Under the pieces are notes generated by a model. It was not told the origin of the DNA and did not search any database. It was given only the letters and a program-made list of their open reading frames with translations. A DNA stretch of 64,000 nucleotides, from assembly GCF_003946245.1 (NCBI RefSeq), contig NZ_RHNN01000015.1, forward strand, positions 1-64,000, read 5' to 3'. Both the position numbers and the translations under genes were made by a program. Shown piece after piece: positions 33,815-43,333 of this stretch; within the stretch, counting starts at the first letter, position 1; every line of letters begins with the position of its first letter. Source of the DNA: Levilactobacillus cerevisiae. Its GTDB lineage: Bacteria > Bacillota > Bacilli > Lactobacillales > Lactobacillaceae.

Positions 33815-35026
33815 ATGTTTGAAGACAAACACATCACGTTAACGGTCAGTGGGAGTGTGGCTGCGTACAAGGCGGCTTTGCTCGCTCGTGATTTACAACG
33901 CGCCGGTGCCGAGGTTCGCGTTGCCTTAACGGCTGGCGCTGCGCAGTTCGTGACCGCTGAGACGTTTGCCGCCCTGACCAAGGCTCCCGTGTTAACGGAT
34001 GAGACTTGGTGGCGGGCTAATGGGCAAATTGACCACATTGAATTAGCCGACTGGACTGATCTTGCAATTGCAGCGCCGGCGTCTGCCAACCTGATGGCAC
34101 AGCTGGCAAACGGCCTCGCAGATGACGCCGCCAGTGCGACCTGGCTGGCCACCGCTGCACCAAAAGTGGTGGTCCCCGCAATGAACACCCACATGTGGCA
34201 AGCCCCAGCAACTCAGCGTAACCGCCAGCAACTAGTCAGCGATGGCGTTCACGTCTTGACGCCGGCGACTGGCCAACTGGCCGAAGGGTACGCCGGCCAG
34301 GGACGTTTTCTCGAGCCTGCTGAAATTGTTGCGCAAATCGGCCAACTAGGTCTGTTCGTGCCCCAAACGCTGGCCGGTAAGCACGTAATCGTGACAGCTG
34401 GGGGGACCCGTGAACGCCTAGATCCCGTGCGTTTTCTCACAAATGATTCTTCTGGTAAAATGGGGTATGCGGTCGCGACTGCTGCCCGCCAAGCCGGGGC
34501 GGACGTGACGCTAATTACGGCGCCTACCAAATTGTCGAGTCCTGCTGGCGTGACGGTTGTGCCAATTGAAAGCACCACCGACCTGGCACAGGCCGTTTTA
34601 AGTCGTTTTCCCCAGGCCGACGCGTTAGTTATGGCCGCTGCTGTGGCTGATTTTCAACCAGAAGTGGTCGCTGATCAAAAAATTAAGAAAACAACCGATA
34701 ATGATGAATTTATTTTGAAACTTAAAAAGACACCGGATATTTTAAAAGAGGTTGCCACAATTAAGCGACCCAAGCAAGTGACGGTCGGCTTTGCCGCTGA
34801 GACGCAAAATTTGCTGGTCAATGGCGCCAAGAAGCTCCACGATAAGTCCTTAGACCTACTAGCGGCAAACGACGTCTCTCGTAGCGATATTGGCTTTAAC
34901 GGGGATGACAATCAGGTCACCTTCATCATGGCCGATGGCGTGACGGATCAGACGCCTAAAACCAGTAAAACGTTGATTGCCCAGGCCTTAATTGACCGGG
35001 TAGCCCAGTTATTAGCCACAAAGTGA
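33815..35026 (+). CDS. coaBC: Bifunctional CoaBC (PPC decarboxylase / PPC synthetase)
   Basis: A 403-residue coenzyme A enzyme. N-terminal flavoprotein decarboxylase (1-185) with GSVAAYKAALLARDLQ, APASANLMAQLANGLADD and PAMNTHMWQAP; C-terminal synthetase (about 190-403) with VTAGGTRERLDPVRFLTNDSSGKMGYA, MAAAVADFQP and KKLHDKSLDLLAANDVS. It turns 4'-phosphopantothenate and Cys into 4'-phosphopantetheine. ATG 33815 after GGAGGG; the frame is open upstream through the rpoZ end. Directly before priA, as in Bacillus. Confidence 0.96.
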   Translation: MFEDKHITLTVSGSVAAYKAALLARDLQRAGAEVRVALTAGAAQFVTAETFAALTKAPVLTDETWWRANGQIDHIELADWTDLAIAAPASANLMAQLANGLADDAASATWLATAAPKVVVPAMNTHMWQAPATQRNRQQLVSDGVHVLTPATGQLAEGYAGQGRFLEPAEIVAQIGQLGLFVPQTLAGKHVIVTAGGTRERLDPVRFLTNDSSGKMGYAVATAARQAGADVTLITAPTKLSSPAGVTVVPIESTTDLAQAVLSRFPQADALVMAAAVADFQPEVVADQKIKKTTDNDEFILKLKKTPDILKEVATIKRPKQVTVGFAAETQNLLVNGAKKLHDKSLDLLAANDVSRSDIGFNGDDNQVTFIMADGVTDQTPKTSKTLIAQALIDRVAQLLATK

Positions 35027-35037
35027 GGTGACAAACC

Positions 35038-37455
35038 ATGGCCCAAATTGGCCAAATTATTGTTGATGTGCCAACCATGCAGACGAACGAACCTTATTCC
35101 TATGCCATTCCAGTCGAGTTAGAAAATCAAGTTCAGGTGGGGATGCGGGTCACAGTGCCATTTGGCCGCGGTCACCGCGTTGTGTCGGGGGTTGTGGTTG
35201 GTCTGAGCGACGTGACGACCTATGATGGCAAACTCAAGCCCATCCAGTCCGTCCTCGATCTTGCCCCCGTTTTAAACGATGAACTCCAACAGTTGGCGGC
35301 ATGGTTGGCCGACACGACCTATGCGTTTCGCATCACGTGCATTCAAACCATGCTACCAAACCTGCTCAAGGCCCAGACTGAACGGCAAATTCAGCCAACG
35401 GAAGCACTAACGGATCAGGAAATGGCGATCTACTTTCCAGAAGGGGCGCCTCGTGCTTTTGACGCCAGCAAGCTGGATGACACGACCTTAGCCGGGCTCC
35501 TGCGCCTGCAACGCGCTGGTAAGGTTGAGGTTACGTATCAAGTCACCAGCAAGGCCGCTGCCAAGACGACAACCGGGATCAAACCCGCGTTGCCCGTTGC
35601 TAAGTTGCAAGAAATTCAGGTGGAAGTTGCCCAGCGTGCGCCGAAGCAGGCCGACTTATTAGCTTACCTGCAGACGATGACGCCCGATAAACTGGTTGCC
35701 CAGAGTCAGGTCAGCCATGCCGCGGATGTCAGTACGGCGGTGATCTCGACCGCAGCCGAGAAGGGATGGCTCACGAAACAGTCTCTCGAAGTCTATCGCG
35801 ATCCGTTCCATCAACCGGTCAAGCCAACGCAACCGCTCCAGTTAAATCCGGAGCAGCAAACGGCCGTAACCGCCATTACCCAGGCCGTCGACGCGCAGAA
35901 GACTGAGAATTTTTTAGTCGAAGGCGTGACGGGGAGTGGGAAGACGGAGGTCTACCTGCAAAGCATTGCCATTGCGCTGCAACAGGGGCGCACGGCTTTG
36001 ATGCTGGTCCCTGAAATTGCACTGACGCCTCAGATGGTTAACCGCGTTAAAGGCCGGTTTGGCCAACGGGTGGCTGTTCTGCACAGTGGCCTGTCTAAGG
36101 GCGAGCAGTACGATGAGTGGCGTCGAATCGATCGCGGTGAAGCCACCGTGGTCGTCGGTGCCCGTTCGGCCGTCTTTGCGCCCGTTAAGAACTTGGGCAT
36201 CATCATTATGGATGAGGAACATGAAAGTAGTTATAAGCAGGATGAAAATCCTCGTTACCATGCGCGCGACGTGGCTATTTGGCGGGGACAGTACAACGAT
36301 TGTCCCGTTGTTTTGGGTAGTGCAACGCCATCGCTGGAGACGCGTGCCCGGGCGGCCAAAGGGGTGTATACCCGCTTAGTTCTGACTAAGCGGGTGAACG
36401 ACCATCCGCTACCAACTGTCCACATTGTTGATATGCGAGAAGAGGTCAAACAGCGAGCGGATGGCGACTTCTCGGAGCCCTTACTGACGGCCATCCAAGC
36501 ACGTCTCGACCGGCAGGAACAGATGGTCTTGATGCTGAACCGGCGGGGATACTCGTCCTTCGTGATGTGTCGTGACTGTGGGTTCGTTTTAAAGTGTCCC
36601 AACTGTGATATTTCACTGACACTCCACATGGATACCCACACCATGAAGTGCCACTACTGCGGGCATGAGGAAGCCATTCCGCATGTTTGCCCCAACTGTC
36701 ATAGCCGGAAAATCCGCTACTACGGTACGGGGACTCAAAAGGTTGAAACGGCGCTGCAAAAGGAATTTCCAACGGCTCGTATTTTACGGATGGATGTTGA
36801 TTCGACTCGGCGGAAGGGTGCGCATGAAAAAATCTTACGGCAGTTCGGCCAGCACCAAGCCGACATTCTCCTGGGTACGCAGATGATTGCCAAGGGGTTG
36901 GACTTTCCTAACGTGACGCTAGTTGGCGTTTTGAACGCTGATACTGCCCTGGGACTGCCTGATTTTCGGGCCAGTGAACGGACCTTTCAGCTGTTGACGC
37001 AGGTCAGCGGTCGTGCTGGACGGGCAGAAAAGCCGGGGGAAGTCTTTATCCAGACGTTCAACCCGGATCATTATGCCATCGAACTGGCTCAGCAACAAGA
37101 TTACGAGCGCTTCTTCGTCACCGAAATGCATATGCGCCATCAGGGCAATTACCCGCCGTACTATTTTGCCGTCCAATTGACTGCTAGTCACGAGGACGAG
37201 GCGACTGCGGCCAAAGCCATGTATCAGATTGTTGGCGCCCTGAAAAAAGGTCTGAGTCCGGATGCAATTATTCTCGGGCCTACGCCCAAGGCGATTGCGC
37301 GGGTCAAGCGGAAGTATTATTATCAAGTTGTGATTAAATACAAGCGGGAGCCGCAATTGAAGCCAGTTCTGGAACAGATTCGGCAGGCGGCACAAATTCC
37401 CGCACGCCACGGACTGGCAGTAACCATTGATTCGGAACCGATGAACTTTATGTAG
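35038..37455 (+). CDS. priA: Primosomal protein N' (replication restart helicase PriA)
   Basis: An 805-residue superfamily 2 helicase. N-terminal DNA-binding domain (1-200), Walker A GVTGSGKTEVY, DEEH box IIMDEEHESSYKQD, the zinc region C-x2-C-x5-C-x2-C with CHYCG and CPNCHS (eight cysteines), and C-terminal GTQMIAKGLDFPNVTLVGVL and QVSGRAGRAEKPG motifs. ATG 35038 with GAGGTG. Restarts stalled replication forks. No terminator is seen after it; repeat copy C begins 20 bp downstream. Confidence 0.97.
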   Translation: MAQIGQIIVDVPTMQTNEPYSYAIPVELENQVQVGMRVTVPFGRGHRVVSGVVVGLSDVTTYDGKLKPIQSVLDLAPVLNDELQQLAAWLADTTYAFRITCIQTMLPNLLKAQTERQIQPTEALTDQEMAIYFPEGAPRAFDASKLDDTTLAGLLRLQRAGKVEVTYQVTSKAAAKTTTGIKPALPVAKLQEIQVEVAQRAPKQADLLAYLQTMTPDKLVAQSQVSHAADVSTAVISTAAEKGWLTKQSLEVYRDPFHQPVKPTQPLQLNPEQQTAVTAITQAVDAQKTENFLVEGVTGSGKTEVYLQSIAIALQQGRTALMLVPEIALTPQMVNRVKGRFGQRVAVLHSGLSKGEQYDEWRRIDRGEATVVVGARSAVFAPVKNLGIIIMDEEHESSYKQDENPRYHARDVAIWRGQYNDCPVVLGSATPSLETRARAAKGVYTRLVLTKRVNDHPLPTVHIVDMREEVKQRADGDFSEPLLTAIQARLDRQEQMVLMLNRRGYSSFVMCRDCGFVLKCPNCDISLTLHMDTHTMKCHYCGHEEAIPHVCPNCHSRKIRYYGTGTQKVETALQKEFPTARILRMDVDSTRRKGAHEKILRQFGQHQADILLGTQMIAKGLDFPNVTLVGVLNADTALGLPDFRASERTFQLLTQVSGRAGRAEKPGEVFIQTFNPDHYAIELAQQQDYERFFVTEMHMRHQGNYPPYYFAVQLTASHEDEATAAKAMYQIVGALKKGLSPDAIILGPTPKAIARVKRKYYYQVVIKYKREPQLKPVLEQIRQAAQIPARHGLAVTIDSEPMNFM

Positions 37456-37474
37456 ATTTCCAATTAGCTGAAGC

Positions 37475-38000
37475 CGACCACCTGTGGCTGCCAGAGATTC
37501 CGGCTGCTATGGGGACCGCCTGCGGCCTGAGGGGCGGTCCTCCGGCTCGGTTTGGAGACTGACAAGTACCGTCAGTCCCCAAACGCGTCCCACGCTGCAA
37601 ACTGAGAAAATCGCTCAGTTAACGCCGTCGACACAGCTGCCTCCATCTCTGACCTCCTCCGGTTACGATTGTTTTTTCACCATGACATTGGTATGCGCAT
37701 CGCTGGATTGACGGCGTTCGTTCGCGATAATTGACCACAGTCTATGTAGGCGTGAGTGAGCCAAATTTAGGCTCAGCCGTGGGATTTGGTCCGCCCATTT
37801 TACATTGTCGAAACGTGTGGCAGATGGCAGCTGACTCCGCTTAACACTGATAACCAAACAATCCAAGCCCAGGATTATTCGGTTATCACCGTTAATGCTC
37901 GCCAGCTAACCGCCTCTGCCACACTCTTGCCACAGCGTTCCGGCCTGAATTTTGCGAACGGTAAGCCGGCAGGTTTAGACAGTATTGCCGCTATCCCTGT
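37475..38000 (+). repeat. Large structured intergenic repeat, copy C (element II inside right module)
   Basis: Left module almost complete: CCACCTGTGGCTGCCAGAGATTCC, a 7-bp GACCGCC/GGCGGTC stem, the GTTTGGAGACTGAC/GTCAGTCCCCAAAC hairpin, and a perfect AACTGAG/CTCAGTT hairpin (37600-37620). The core and the GAGCC/GGCTC hairpin follow. After GTGGGATTTGG (about 37790) the right module is interrupted by element II (37801-37920), then resumes at CCACAGCGTTCCGGCC and ends GGTTTAGACAGTATTGCC. Located between priA and fmt. Confidence 0.85.
37801..37920 (+). repeat. Element II, copy inside repeat C
   Basis: About 120 bases, beginning ACATTGTCGAAACGTGTGGC and centred on a dyad CTGATAACCAAACAATCC / GGATTATTCGGTTATC. 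It matches, in reverse orientation, 61331-61443. It replaces the middle of the right module of copy C. No coding capacity. Confidence 0.75.
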
Positions 38001-38086
38001 TATACTGAGAACAGAAGTATTCGTGAAAGTCTCTTTTCCAAGCCTAAGTTTAATTGATGTTAAAAATAGAAAGTATGGTGCATTGC
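38001..38086 (+). promoter_or_regulatory. fmt upstream region with promoter candidate
   Basis: TATACT at 38001-38006 is a good -10. The best partner -35, TAGACA (37976-37981), is the last part of repeat copy C, 19 bp away. Both the pairing and its use are inferred. Confidence 0.4.
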
Positions 38087-39031
38087 ATGACTTCAGTAAT
38101 TTTCATGGGCACGCCGCAATTCTCGGCGCCCATCCTCAGTAGTTTAATTAAGACTGGCTATGACGTCTTAGCCGTCGTGACCCAACCCGACCGGCGCGTA
38201 GGTCGCAAGCACGTGTTGACGGCTTCACCAGTCAAGCAGGTGGCCGTTGAAAATGGGATCGAAGTCCTCCAACCACAAAAGATTTCCGGGAGCGATGAAA
38301 TGGCCCGGGCCATTGAGTTGGCGCCTGATCTGATTGTGACGGCGGCATTTGGCCAATTTTTACCAACCAAACTGCTCAAGGCAGCCAAGGTTGCGGCGGT
38401 CAACGTTCACGCGTCCTTACTTCCTAAATATCGGGGTGGGGCGCCGGTTCATTATGCCATCATGAATGGTGATAAGGAAACAGGGGTCTCCATCATGTTC
38501 ATGGAAAAGAAGATGGATGCCGGAGCCGTGCTTGCGCAACAAGCTATGCCGATTACGGATCAAGACGATGTCGGCAGTATGTTTGATAAGCTGAGTATTT
38601 TGGGTCGAGATCTTTTGTTAGACACGTTGCCCAAGCTGTTGGCCGGTGAGATTACGCCGGTTCCACAAGACGAAGACCAAGTGAGCTTCTCGCCCACGAT
38701 TAAATCGGATGAGGAACGGATTGATTTGAGCTTGAGTGCCCATCTAATTGATTGCAAGGTCCGGGCCTTACGCCCAGCACCCATTGCCCACATTTATTTA
38801 AACGGCGTACGGACCAAGCTCTGGCAGGTCACGGTGCTTGACGAGACGACTGACTTGAAGCCAGGTTCTTTGGTGAGTCATGACAAGCACCACTTGGCGA
38901 TTGCCACGGGTGAACACGGGGTCTTGGCCCTAAACGAGATTCAACCGGCCGGGAAGCCCAAATTAAGTATTACGGACTTCTTGAACGGGACTAGCGACGC
39001 ACTGACAATTGGCGAACAGGTGGCTGAATAA
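38087..39031 (+). CDS. fmt: Methionyl-tRNA formyltransferase
   Basis: A 314-residue enzyme that formylates initiator Met-tRNA using 10-formyl-THF. N-terminal formyltransferase domain: MGTPQFSAPIL, then LIVTAAFGQFLP, VNVHASLLPKYRGGAPVHYAIMNGDKETGVSIM (catalytic N, H and the SLLP motif). C-terminal OB-like tRNA-binding domain follows. The start ATG 38087 gives the canonical MTSVIFMGTPQF; its ribosome binding site is weak, and in-frame starts further upstream (38054, 38075) are no better. The stop overlaps rsmB by one base. Confidence 0.95.
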   Translation: MTSVIFMGTPQFSAPILSSLIKTGYDVLAVVTQPDRRVGRKHVLTASPVKQVAVENGIEVLQPQKISGSDEMARAIELAPDLIVTAAFGQFLPTKLLKAAKVAAVNVHASLLPKYRGGAPVHYAIMNGDKETGVSIMFMEKKMDAGAVLAQQAMPITDQDDVGSMFDKLSILGRDLLLDTLPKLLAGEITPVPQDEDQVSFSPTIKSDEERIDLSLSAHLIDCKVRALRPAPIAHIYLNGVRTKLWQVTVLDETTDLKPGSLVSHDKHHLAIATGEHGVLALNEIQPAGKPKLSITDFLNGTSDALTIGEQVAE

Positions 39032-40374
39032 TGACAAAAAATAATACTCCCCGAGCTTTAGCGGTTGAAGCCTTAACCCGCGTATCTAATGGGGCCTACT
39101 CAAATTTACAACTGGAACAAACTTTAGAAAATAACAACCTCAGCGACGTTGATCGCCGGTTTGTGACCAACTTGGTTTATGGGACCATCCAACATCAATT
39201 AACGTTGGAATACTACTTGGAAGGCTTTATCAAGCCGAACCAAAAGGTCTTGCCTTGGGTCAAAATGACCCTGTTGGTTGCGTTATATCAGGAATTATAT
39301 TTGGACCGGGTACCGAAGCGGGCCATCTTTAACGAAGCTATTCAATTGGCTAAGGACCGGGGCCACGAAGGCATTCGGCGCTTCGTCACGGGTGTTTTGC
39401 ACGCCATCGATCGGCAAGGTTTGCCCGATATCAGTAAAATTGAAGACCCGACACAACGGTTGAGCCTGCAGTATTCCGTACCCGAATGGTTGGTAACGGC
39501 GATTCAAAAACAAGTTGGCGACGACAAGGCCGTCAGCATTTTAGAGACCATCAACCAGCCAGCTGCGCAATCCGTACGGGTGAACAAGGCCATCGCGACG
39601 ACGGAAGAGGTTGAACAATCCCTCGTCGCCCAAGGTTACACGGTCACGCCCAGCGTGGTCGCTGCGGATGCCTTTCGTTTGGATGACAAGGCCGCTAATC
39701 AGAGCAACGTCTTTGAAACTGGCGAGTTGACGATCCAAGATGAGAGTGCCATGTTGCCCGTGGAAGCCTTAGAAGTCCGGCCTGGCGATCAGGTGTTGGA
39801 TGCTTGTGCGGCGCCTGGTGGGAAGACCACGCAGATTGCGGCGCTCCTAGACGCCCACTCTGGCGGGAAGGTCACGGCCTTGGATTTACATCCTAAGAAA
39901 GTCGCATTGATCGAGAAAAATGCGGCTCGGATGCACGTTGCTGACCGGGTAGACGCTGTGGCGTTGGACGCCCGGAACATTGACGACCGGTTCCCCAACA
40001 AGCAATTTGACCGGGTCTTGGTCGATGCGCCCTGTTCTGGTCTGGGACTTATTCGCCGGAAACCAGAAATTCGTTACGAAAAGACACCACAAGATATCCA
40101 ACAACTGCAAAAGGTTCAACTGGGAATTTTGGACGTCGTCAGTCAAAAGTTAAAGCCAAATGGGATTTTGGTCTACAGTACCTGCACCATTTTGGACACG
40201 GAAAATGCGGACGTTGCGGCAAAATTCTTAGCTGCTCATCCCGAATTCGAGTCCATGCGGGTAGAGACAAAATTAAACGTGAAGGGCGAGCGGACCACGG
40301 ATACCTTGAACATCTATCCGGACGATTTCGACTCAGACGGCTTCTTCGTCAGCGCCTTTCGGAAGAAAAAGTAG
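39031..40374 (+). CDS. rsmB: 16S rRNA m5C967 methyltransferase
   Basis: A 447-residue enzyme methylating C967 of 16S rRNA. N-terminal NusB-like RNA-binding domain (1-150: RFVTNLVYGTIQHQLTLEYYL), C-terminal Rossmann fold: DACAAPGGKTTQIA (SAM), VDAPCSGLGLIRRKPEIR and VYSTCTILDTEN with the two catalytic Cys. ATG 39031 overlaps the fmt stop. Followed by the stp-prkC pair, as in Bacillus. Confidence 0.96.
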   Translation: MTKNNTPRALAVEALTRVSNGAYSNLQLEQTLENNNLSDVDRRFVTNLVYGTIQHQLTLEYYLEGFIKPNQKVLPWVKMTLLVALYQELYLDRVPKRAIFNEAIQLAKDRGHEGIRRFVTGVLHAIDRQGLPDISKIEDPTQRLSLQYSVPEWLVTAIQKQVGDDKAVSILETINQPAAQSVRVNKAIATTEEVEQSLVAQGYTVTPSVVAADAFRLDDKAANQSNVFETGELTIQDESAMLPVEALEVRPGDQVLDACAAPGGKTTQIAALLDAHSGGKVTALDLHPKKVALIEKNAARMHVADRVDAVALDARNIDDRFPNKQFDRVLVDAPCSGLGLIRRKPEIRYEKTPQDIQQLQKVQLGILDVVSQKLKPNGILVYSTCTILDTENADVAAKFLAAHPEFESMRVETKLNVKGERTTDTLNIYPDDFDSDGFFVSAFRKKK

Positions 40375-40386
40375 AGGTGACTGGTC

Positions 40387-41133
40387 ATGGAAGTGGCATA
40401 CCGCACGTCAATTGGAAAACAACGCAATGATAATGAAGACTATGTAGACGTCTTCACGAATCAGGCCGGGAAACATCTGGCTATTATTGCTGACGGCATC
40501 GGCGGCCACCAGGGAGGCGACGTTGCCAGTGCAATGGCCGTTTCGCACCTGGGCCATGAGTTTGAACAGACAACGCTTGCCACCCCCGAGGCGGCACAAA
40601 AATGGATTGCCACAGAAATTACCGCGGAAAATCAATCCATCATTGACAAGTCGAATCAATTTGCTGATTTAAACGGGATGGGCACCACTTTGGTGGCGGC
40701 ACTCTACTTTACTGAAGAAGTGATCATTGCCAATATTGGGGACTCGCGGGCCTATTTAATGCGTGACGGTGAGTTGCGTCAATTGACCGAAGACCATTCA
40801 TTGGTCAACGAGTTGGTTAAGCGTGGCGAAATCAGTCGGCAGGCAGCCCGGCATCATCCCCAGAAGAACGTGATCATCCGGTCACTCGGTATTTCTGACG
40901 ATGCGCGGTTTGACCTGAACACGTACCCGTTGGTCTTGGGCGATCAGTTGCTGATGTGTACGGATGGCTTGACGAACATGGTCGATGACCAACAGATTCA
41001 AACCGTTCTGACCAGTGAACAGACGCCGAAGGAAAAATGTGACCAACTGATTGACATGGCCAACGCAGCTGGTGGCCTGGACAACATTACGGTGTTACTC
41101 CTCGCAAATGGGTCACGGGAGGTGGCGGACTAA
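40387..41133 (+). CDS. stp: PP2C-type Ser/Thr phosphatase
   Basis: A 248-residue metal-dependent phosphatase (Stp/PrpC) that reverses PrkC phosphorylation. Motifs: RNDNEDYV near the N terminus, IADGIGGHQGGDVAS, GMGTTLVAAL, NIGDSRAYLMRDG, LTEDHSLVNELVKRGEI, MCTDGLTNMVDD and GGLDNITVLLL (metal-binding Asp). ATG 40387 with GAGGTGA. Its stop overlaps the prkC ATG by one base, keeping the kinase and phosphatase levels linked. Confidence 0.96.
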   Translation: MEVAYRTSIGKQRNDNEDYVDVFTNQAGKHLAIIADGIGGHQGGDVASAMAVSHLGHEFEQTTLATPEAAQKWIATEITAENQSIIDKSNQFADLNGMGTTLVAALYFTEEVIIANIGDSRAYLMRDGELRQLTEDHSLVNELVKRGEISRQAARHHPQKNVIIRSLGISDDARFDLNTYPLVLGDQLLMCTDGLTNMVDDQQIQTVLTSEQTPKEKCDQLIDMANAAGGLDNITVLLLANGSREVAD

Positions 41134-43169
41134 TGCGGACAGGTTATACGCTTAGCGGTCGGTACCGCATCGTCCGCGCGTTGGGCGAAGGTGGCATGGC
41201 CAACGTTTATTTAGCACATGATTTGATTCTCGACCGGGATGTGTCAGTGAAACTGTTGCGGCTTGACTTGCGGGATGATCCCAGTACCATCCGGCGTTTT
41301 CAACGGGAAGCGTTAGCGGCAACGGAACTGGTCAATCCCAACATCGTCCAAGTCTATGACGTGGGCGAGGAAAATGGCATGCAGTATCTGGTCATGGAGT
41401 ACGTCGAAGGGACCGACCTGAAGGCGTACATCAAAGATCATTTTCCAATTGCCTATCAAGAAGTTATTCAAATCATGGAGCAGATCCTCAGTGCGGTCGA
41501 GACGGCCCACGAGCACAACATCATTCACCGGGATCTGAAGCCCCAAAATATTCTAATTGACCAGAATCGCGTTGCAAAAATTACTGACTTTGGGATTGCA
41601 GTCGCTCTCTCGGAGCACAGTTTGACACAAACCAATACGGTGCTGGGATCTGTGCACTATCTGTCGCCAGAACAGGCGCGGGGGGGCATGGCAACCAAGA
41701 AGTCCGACATCTATTCGTTGGGGATCATTCTCTATGAATTGCTCACGGGAACGGTGCCCTTTGAAGGTGAAACGGCGGTTTCCATTGCGCTAAAGCACTT
41801 CCAGTCTGAGATTCCGTCGGTGAGAGAGATTGATCCGCGAATCCCGCAAGCGCTGGAAAATGTGGTGCTTCAGGCAACGTCTAAACGGCCCGAAGACCGC
41901 TACGAAAGCGCTGCTAGTATGGCGGATGATTTAAAAACGTCGCTGTCACCGAAACGGGCGGGTGAGGTTAAATTCACGCCCGAACAGGATGACAACGGCG
42001 AGACCAAGGTATTGCCTCTGAGTGCGTTGAGTTCCGCGGCACCCGTTTCGGCTGAGGCAGCTACCCAGTCGGATTCGGCACCAGAAACCGCAGCGGACAC
42101 GGCCATCAAGACCAAGGCGACTGGTAAAAAGGGCCGCAAGAAAACGCGGCACCCGCGGCGTCGAAAATTTCTTTTGGCCGGATTAGTTGTGTTGTTGTTA
42201 GTAGCCGGTATCCTGATTGGCATGGCACTTTTCCGGCCGCACATGACCAGCGTGCCGAGCGTTGCGGGTCGTACGGAGGCCGTGGCAAAATCACGTTTAA
42301 CGGATGCCTATTTAACCGTGGGTGAGGTTCACAAGACGTCCAGCTCTAAAGTAAAGGTTCATCGCGCCGTGCGGACGGAGCCGCGTTCTGGTACGCAGTT
42401 GAAACGTAATACTGTTGTTGATCTTTGGATCAGTACTGGACCTAAACGCTACAAGTTGGCGAATTATCAGGGTGATGCTTACGCGAGCACTGCCGCCAAG
42501 TTGGAGGCCCTCGGGTTTACCGTTCATCGTGAATCGGTCCACTCAACCAGCGTGCCAGCGGGTAAAATCATGCAACAGAGCGTGCTTGCTGGGAAGAACG
42601 TGGTGCCGTCCCGGACGGACATTACGTTTACCGTGTCGACGGGTTCGGCAACCGTGACGTTGGCGGATCTGACGAACAAGACGAAGGCCCAGGCCCAAAG
42701 ATATGCGACTGATCACAACCTAAATTTGGCGTATGACTATGCTTATTCTAGTGATGTGTCTAAGGGTCGGGTCATTAAGCAGTCGCCAGGTGAAGGTGCC
42801 ATTGTGCAAGAGGGAGACGAGGTCACACTGACCCTGTCTCGTGGAACAGAGAGTGAAAGCAGCTCGAGCGTGGATCAGTTTAGTGTGAACGTCAAGATTC
42901 CATTTGACGATGGCAGTAGTGATAGCGAGAGCAGTTCTGACGATGCGGATAGCAGCAGTAGCAGTAGTAGCTCGGCGTCGTCGAATCTGGTTCAGATTTA
43001 TTTGAAGGATCAGGACCACTCACTGAGTAGCATCTATAAACAAATGACAATTACTGCCGACACCAACGTGACGTTACCGTTTACAGTGGCGTCCGGTAAG
43101 GCCGGTGCGTATAAGGTGGTCCGTGATGGCCACGTGATTGCTTCGGATAGTCACGTTACCAAGGACTAA
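41133..43169 (+). CDS. prkC: PASTA-domain Ser/Thr protein kinase
   Basis: A 678-residue membrane kinase of the PrkC/StkP type that senses the cell wall. Kinase domain 1-270: GEGGMANVYLAHD, VSVKLL (Lys), IIHRDLKPQNIL, ITDFGIA, GSVHYLSPEQARGG, DIYSLGIILYELLTG. A basic linker (about 325-346) and one membrane helix (about 347-368) follow, then three extracellular PASTA repeats (about 372-570), a Ser/Asp-rich stretch (about 590-625) and a C-terminal beta domain. ATG 41133. Most family members have three or four PASTA units. Confidence 0.96.
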   Translation: MRTGYTLSGRYRIVRALGEGGMANVYLAHDLILDRDVSVKLLRLDLRDDPSTIRRFQREALAATELVNPNIVQVYDVGEENGMQYLVMEYVEGTDLKAYIKDHFPIAYQEVIQIMEQILSAVETAHEHNIIHRDLKPQNILIDQNRVAKITDFGIAVALSEHSLTQTNTVLGSVHYLSPEQARGGMATKKSDIYSLGIILYELLTGTVPFEGETAVSIALKHFQSEIPSVREIDPRIPQALENVVLQATSKRPEDRYESAASMADDLKTSLSPKRAGEVKFTPEQDDNGETKVLPLSALSSAAPVSAEAATQSDSAPETAADTAIKTKATGKKGRKKTRHPRRRKFLLAGLVVLLLVAGILIGMALFRPHMTSVPSVAGRTEAVAKSRLTDAYLTVGEVHKTSSSKVKVHRAVRTEPRSGTQLKRNTVVDLWISTGPKRYKLANYQGDAYASTAAKLEALGFTVHRESVHSTSVPAGKIMQQSVLAGKNVVPSRTDITFTVSTGSATVTLADLTNKTKAQAQRYATDHNLNLAYDYAYSSDVSKGRVIKQSPGEGAIVQEGDEVTLTLSRGTESESSSSVDQFSVNVKIPFDDGSSDSESSSDDADSSSSSSSSASSNLVQIYLKDQDHSLSSIYKQMTITADTNVTLPFTVASGKAGAYKVVRDGHVIASDSHVTKD

Positions 43170-43197
43170 GTTTTTATGAACCGTATTATGGAAGAGA

Positions 43198-43240
43198 CCT
43201 CAGAGCCGGCCGTGGAAGCTGGTTGTGAGGCCTTTTTTTT
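43198..43240 (+). terminator. Terminator after prkC
   Basis: CCTCA ... TGAGG outer stem with inner AGCCGG / CTGGTT pairing and eight T. Confidence 0.65.
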
Positions 43241-43333
43241 CGATGGGGATGAAAGTCAAAGACGTTTCGTAAGGTGTGCTGGTCCCTTAACAAGGCGTCA
43301 TTTTAATCCGATGATTGCTAGAATAATTGAGTG

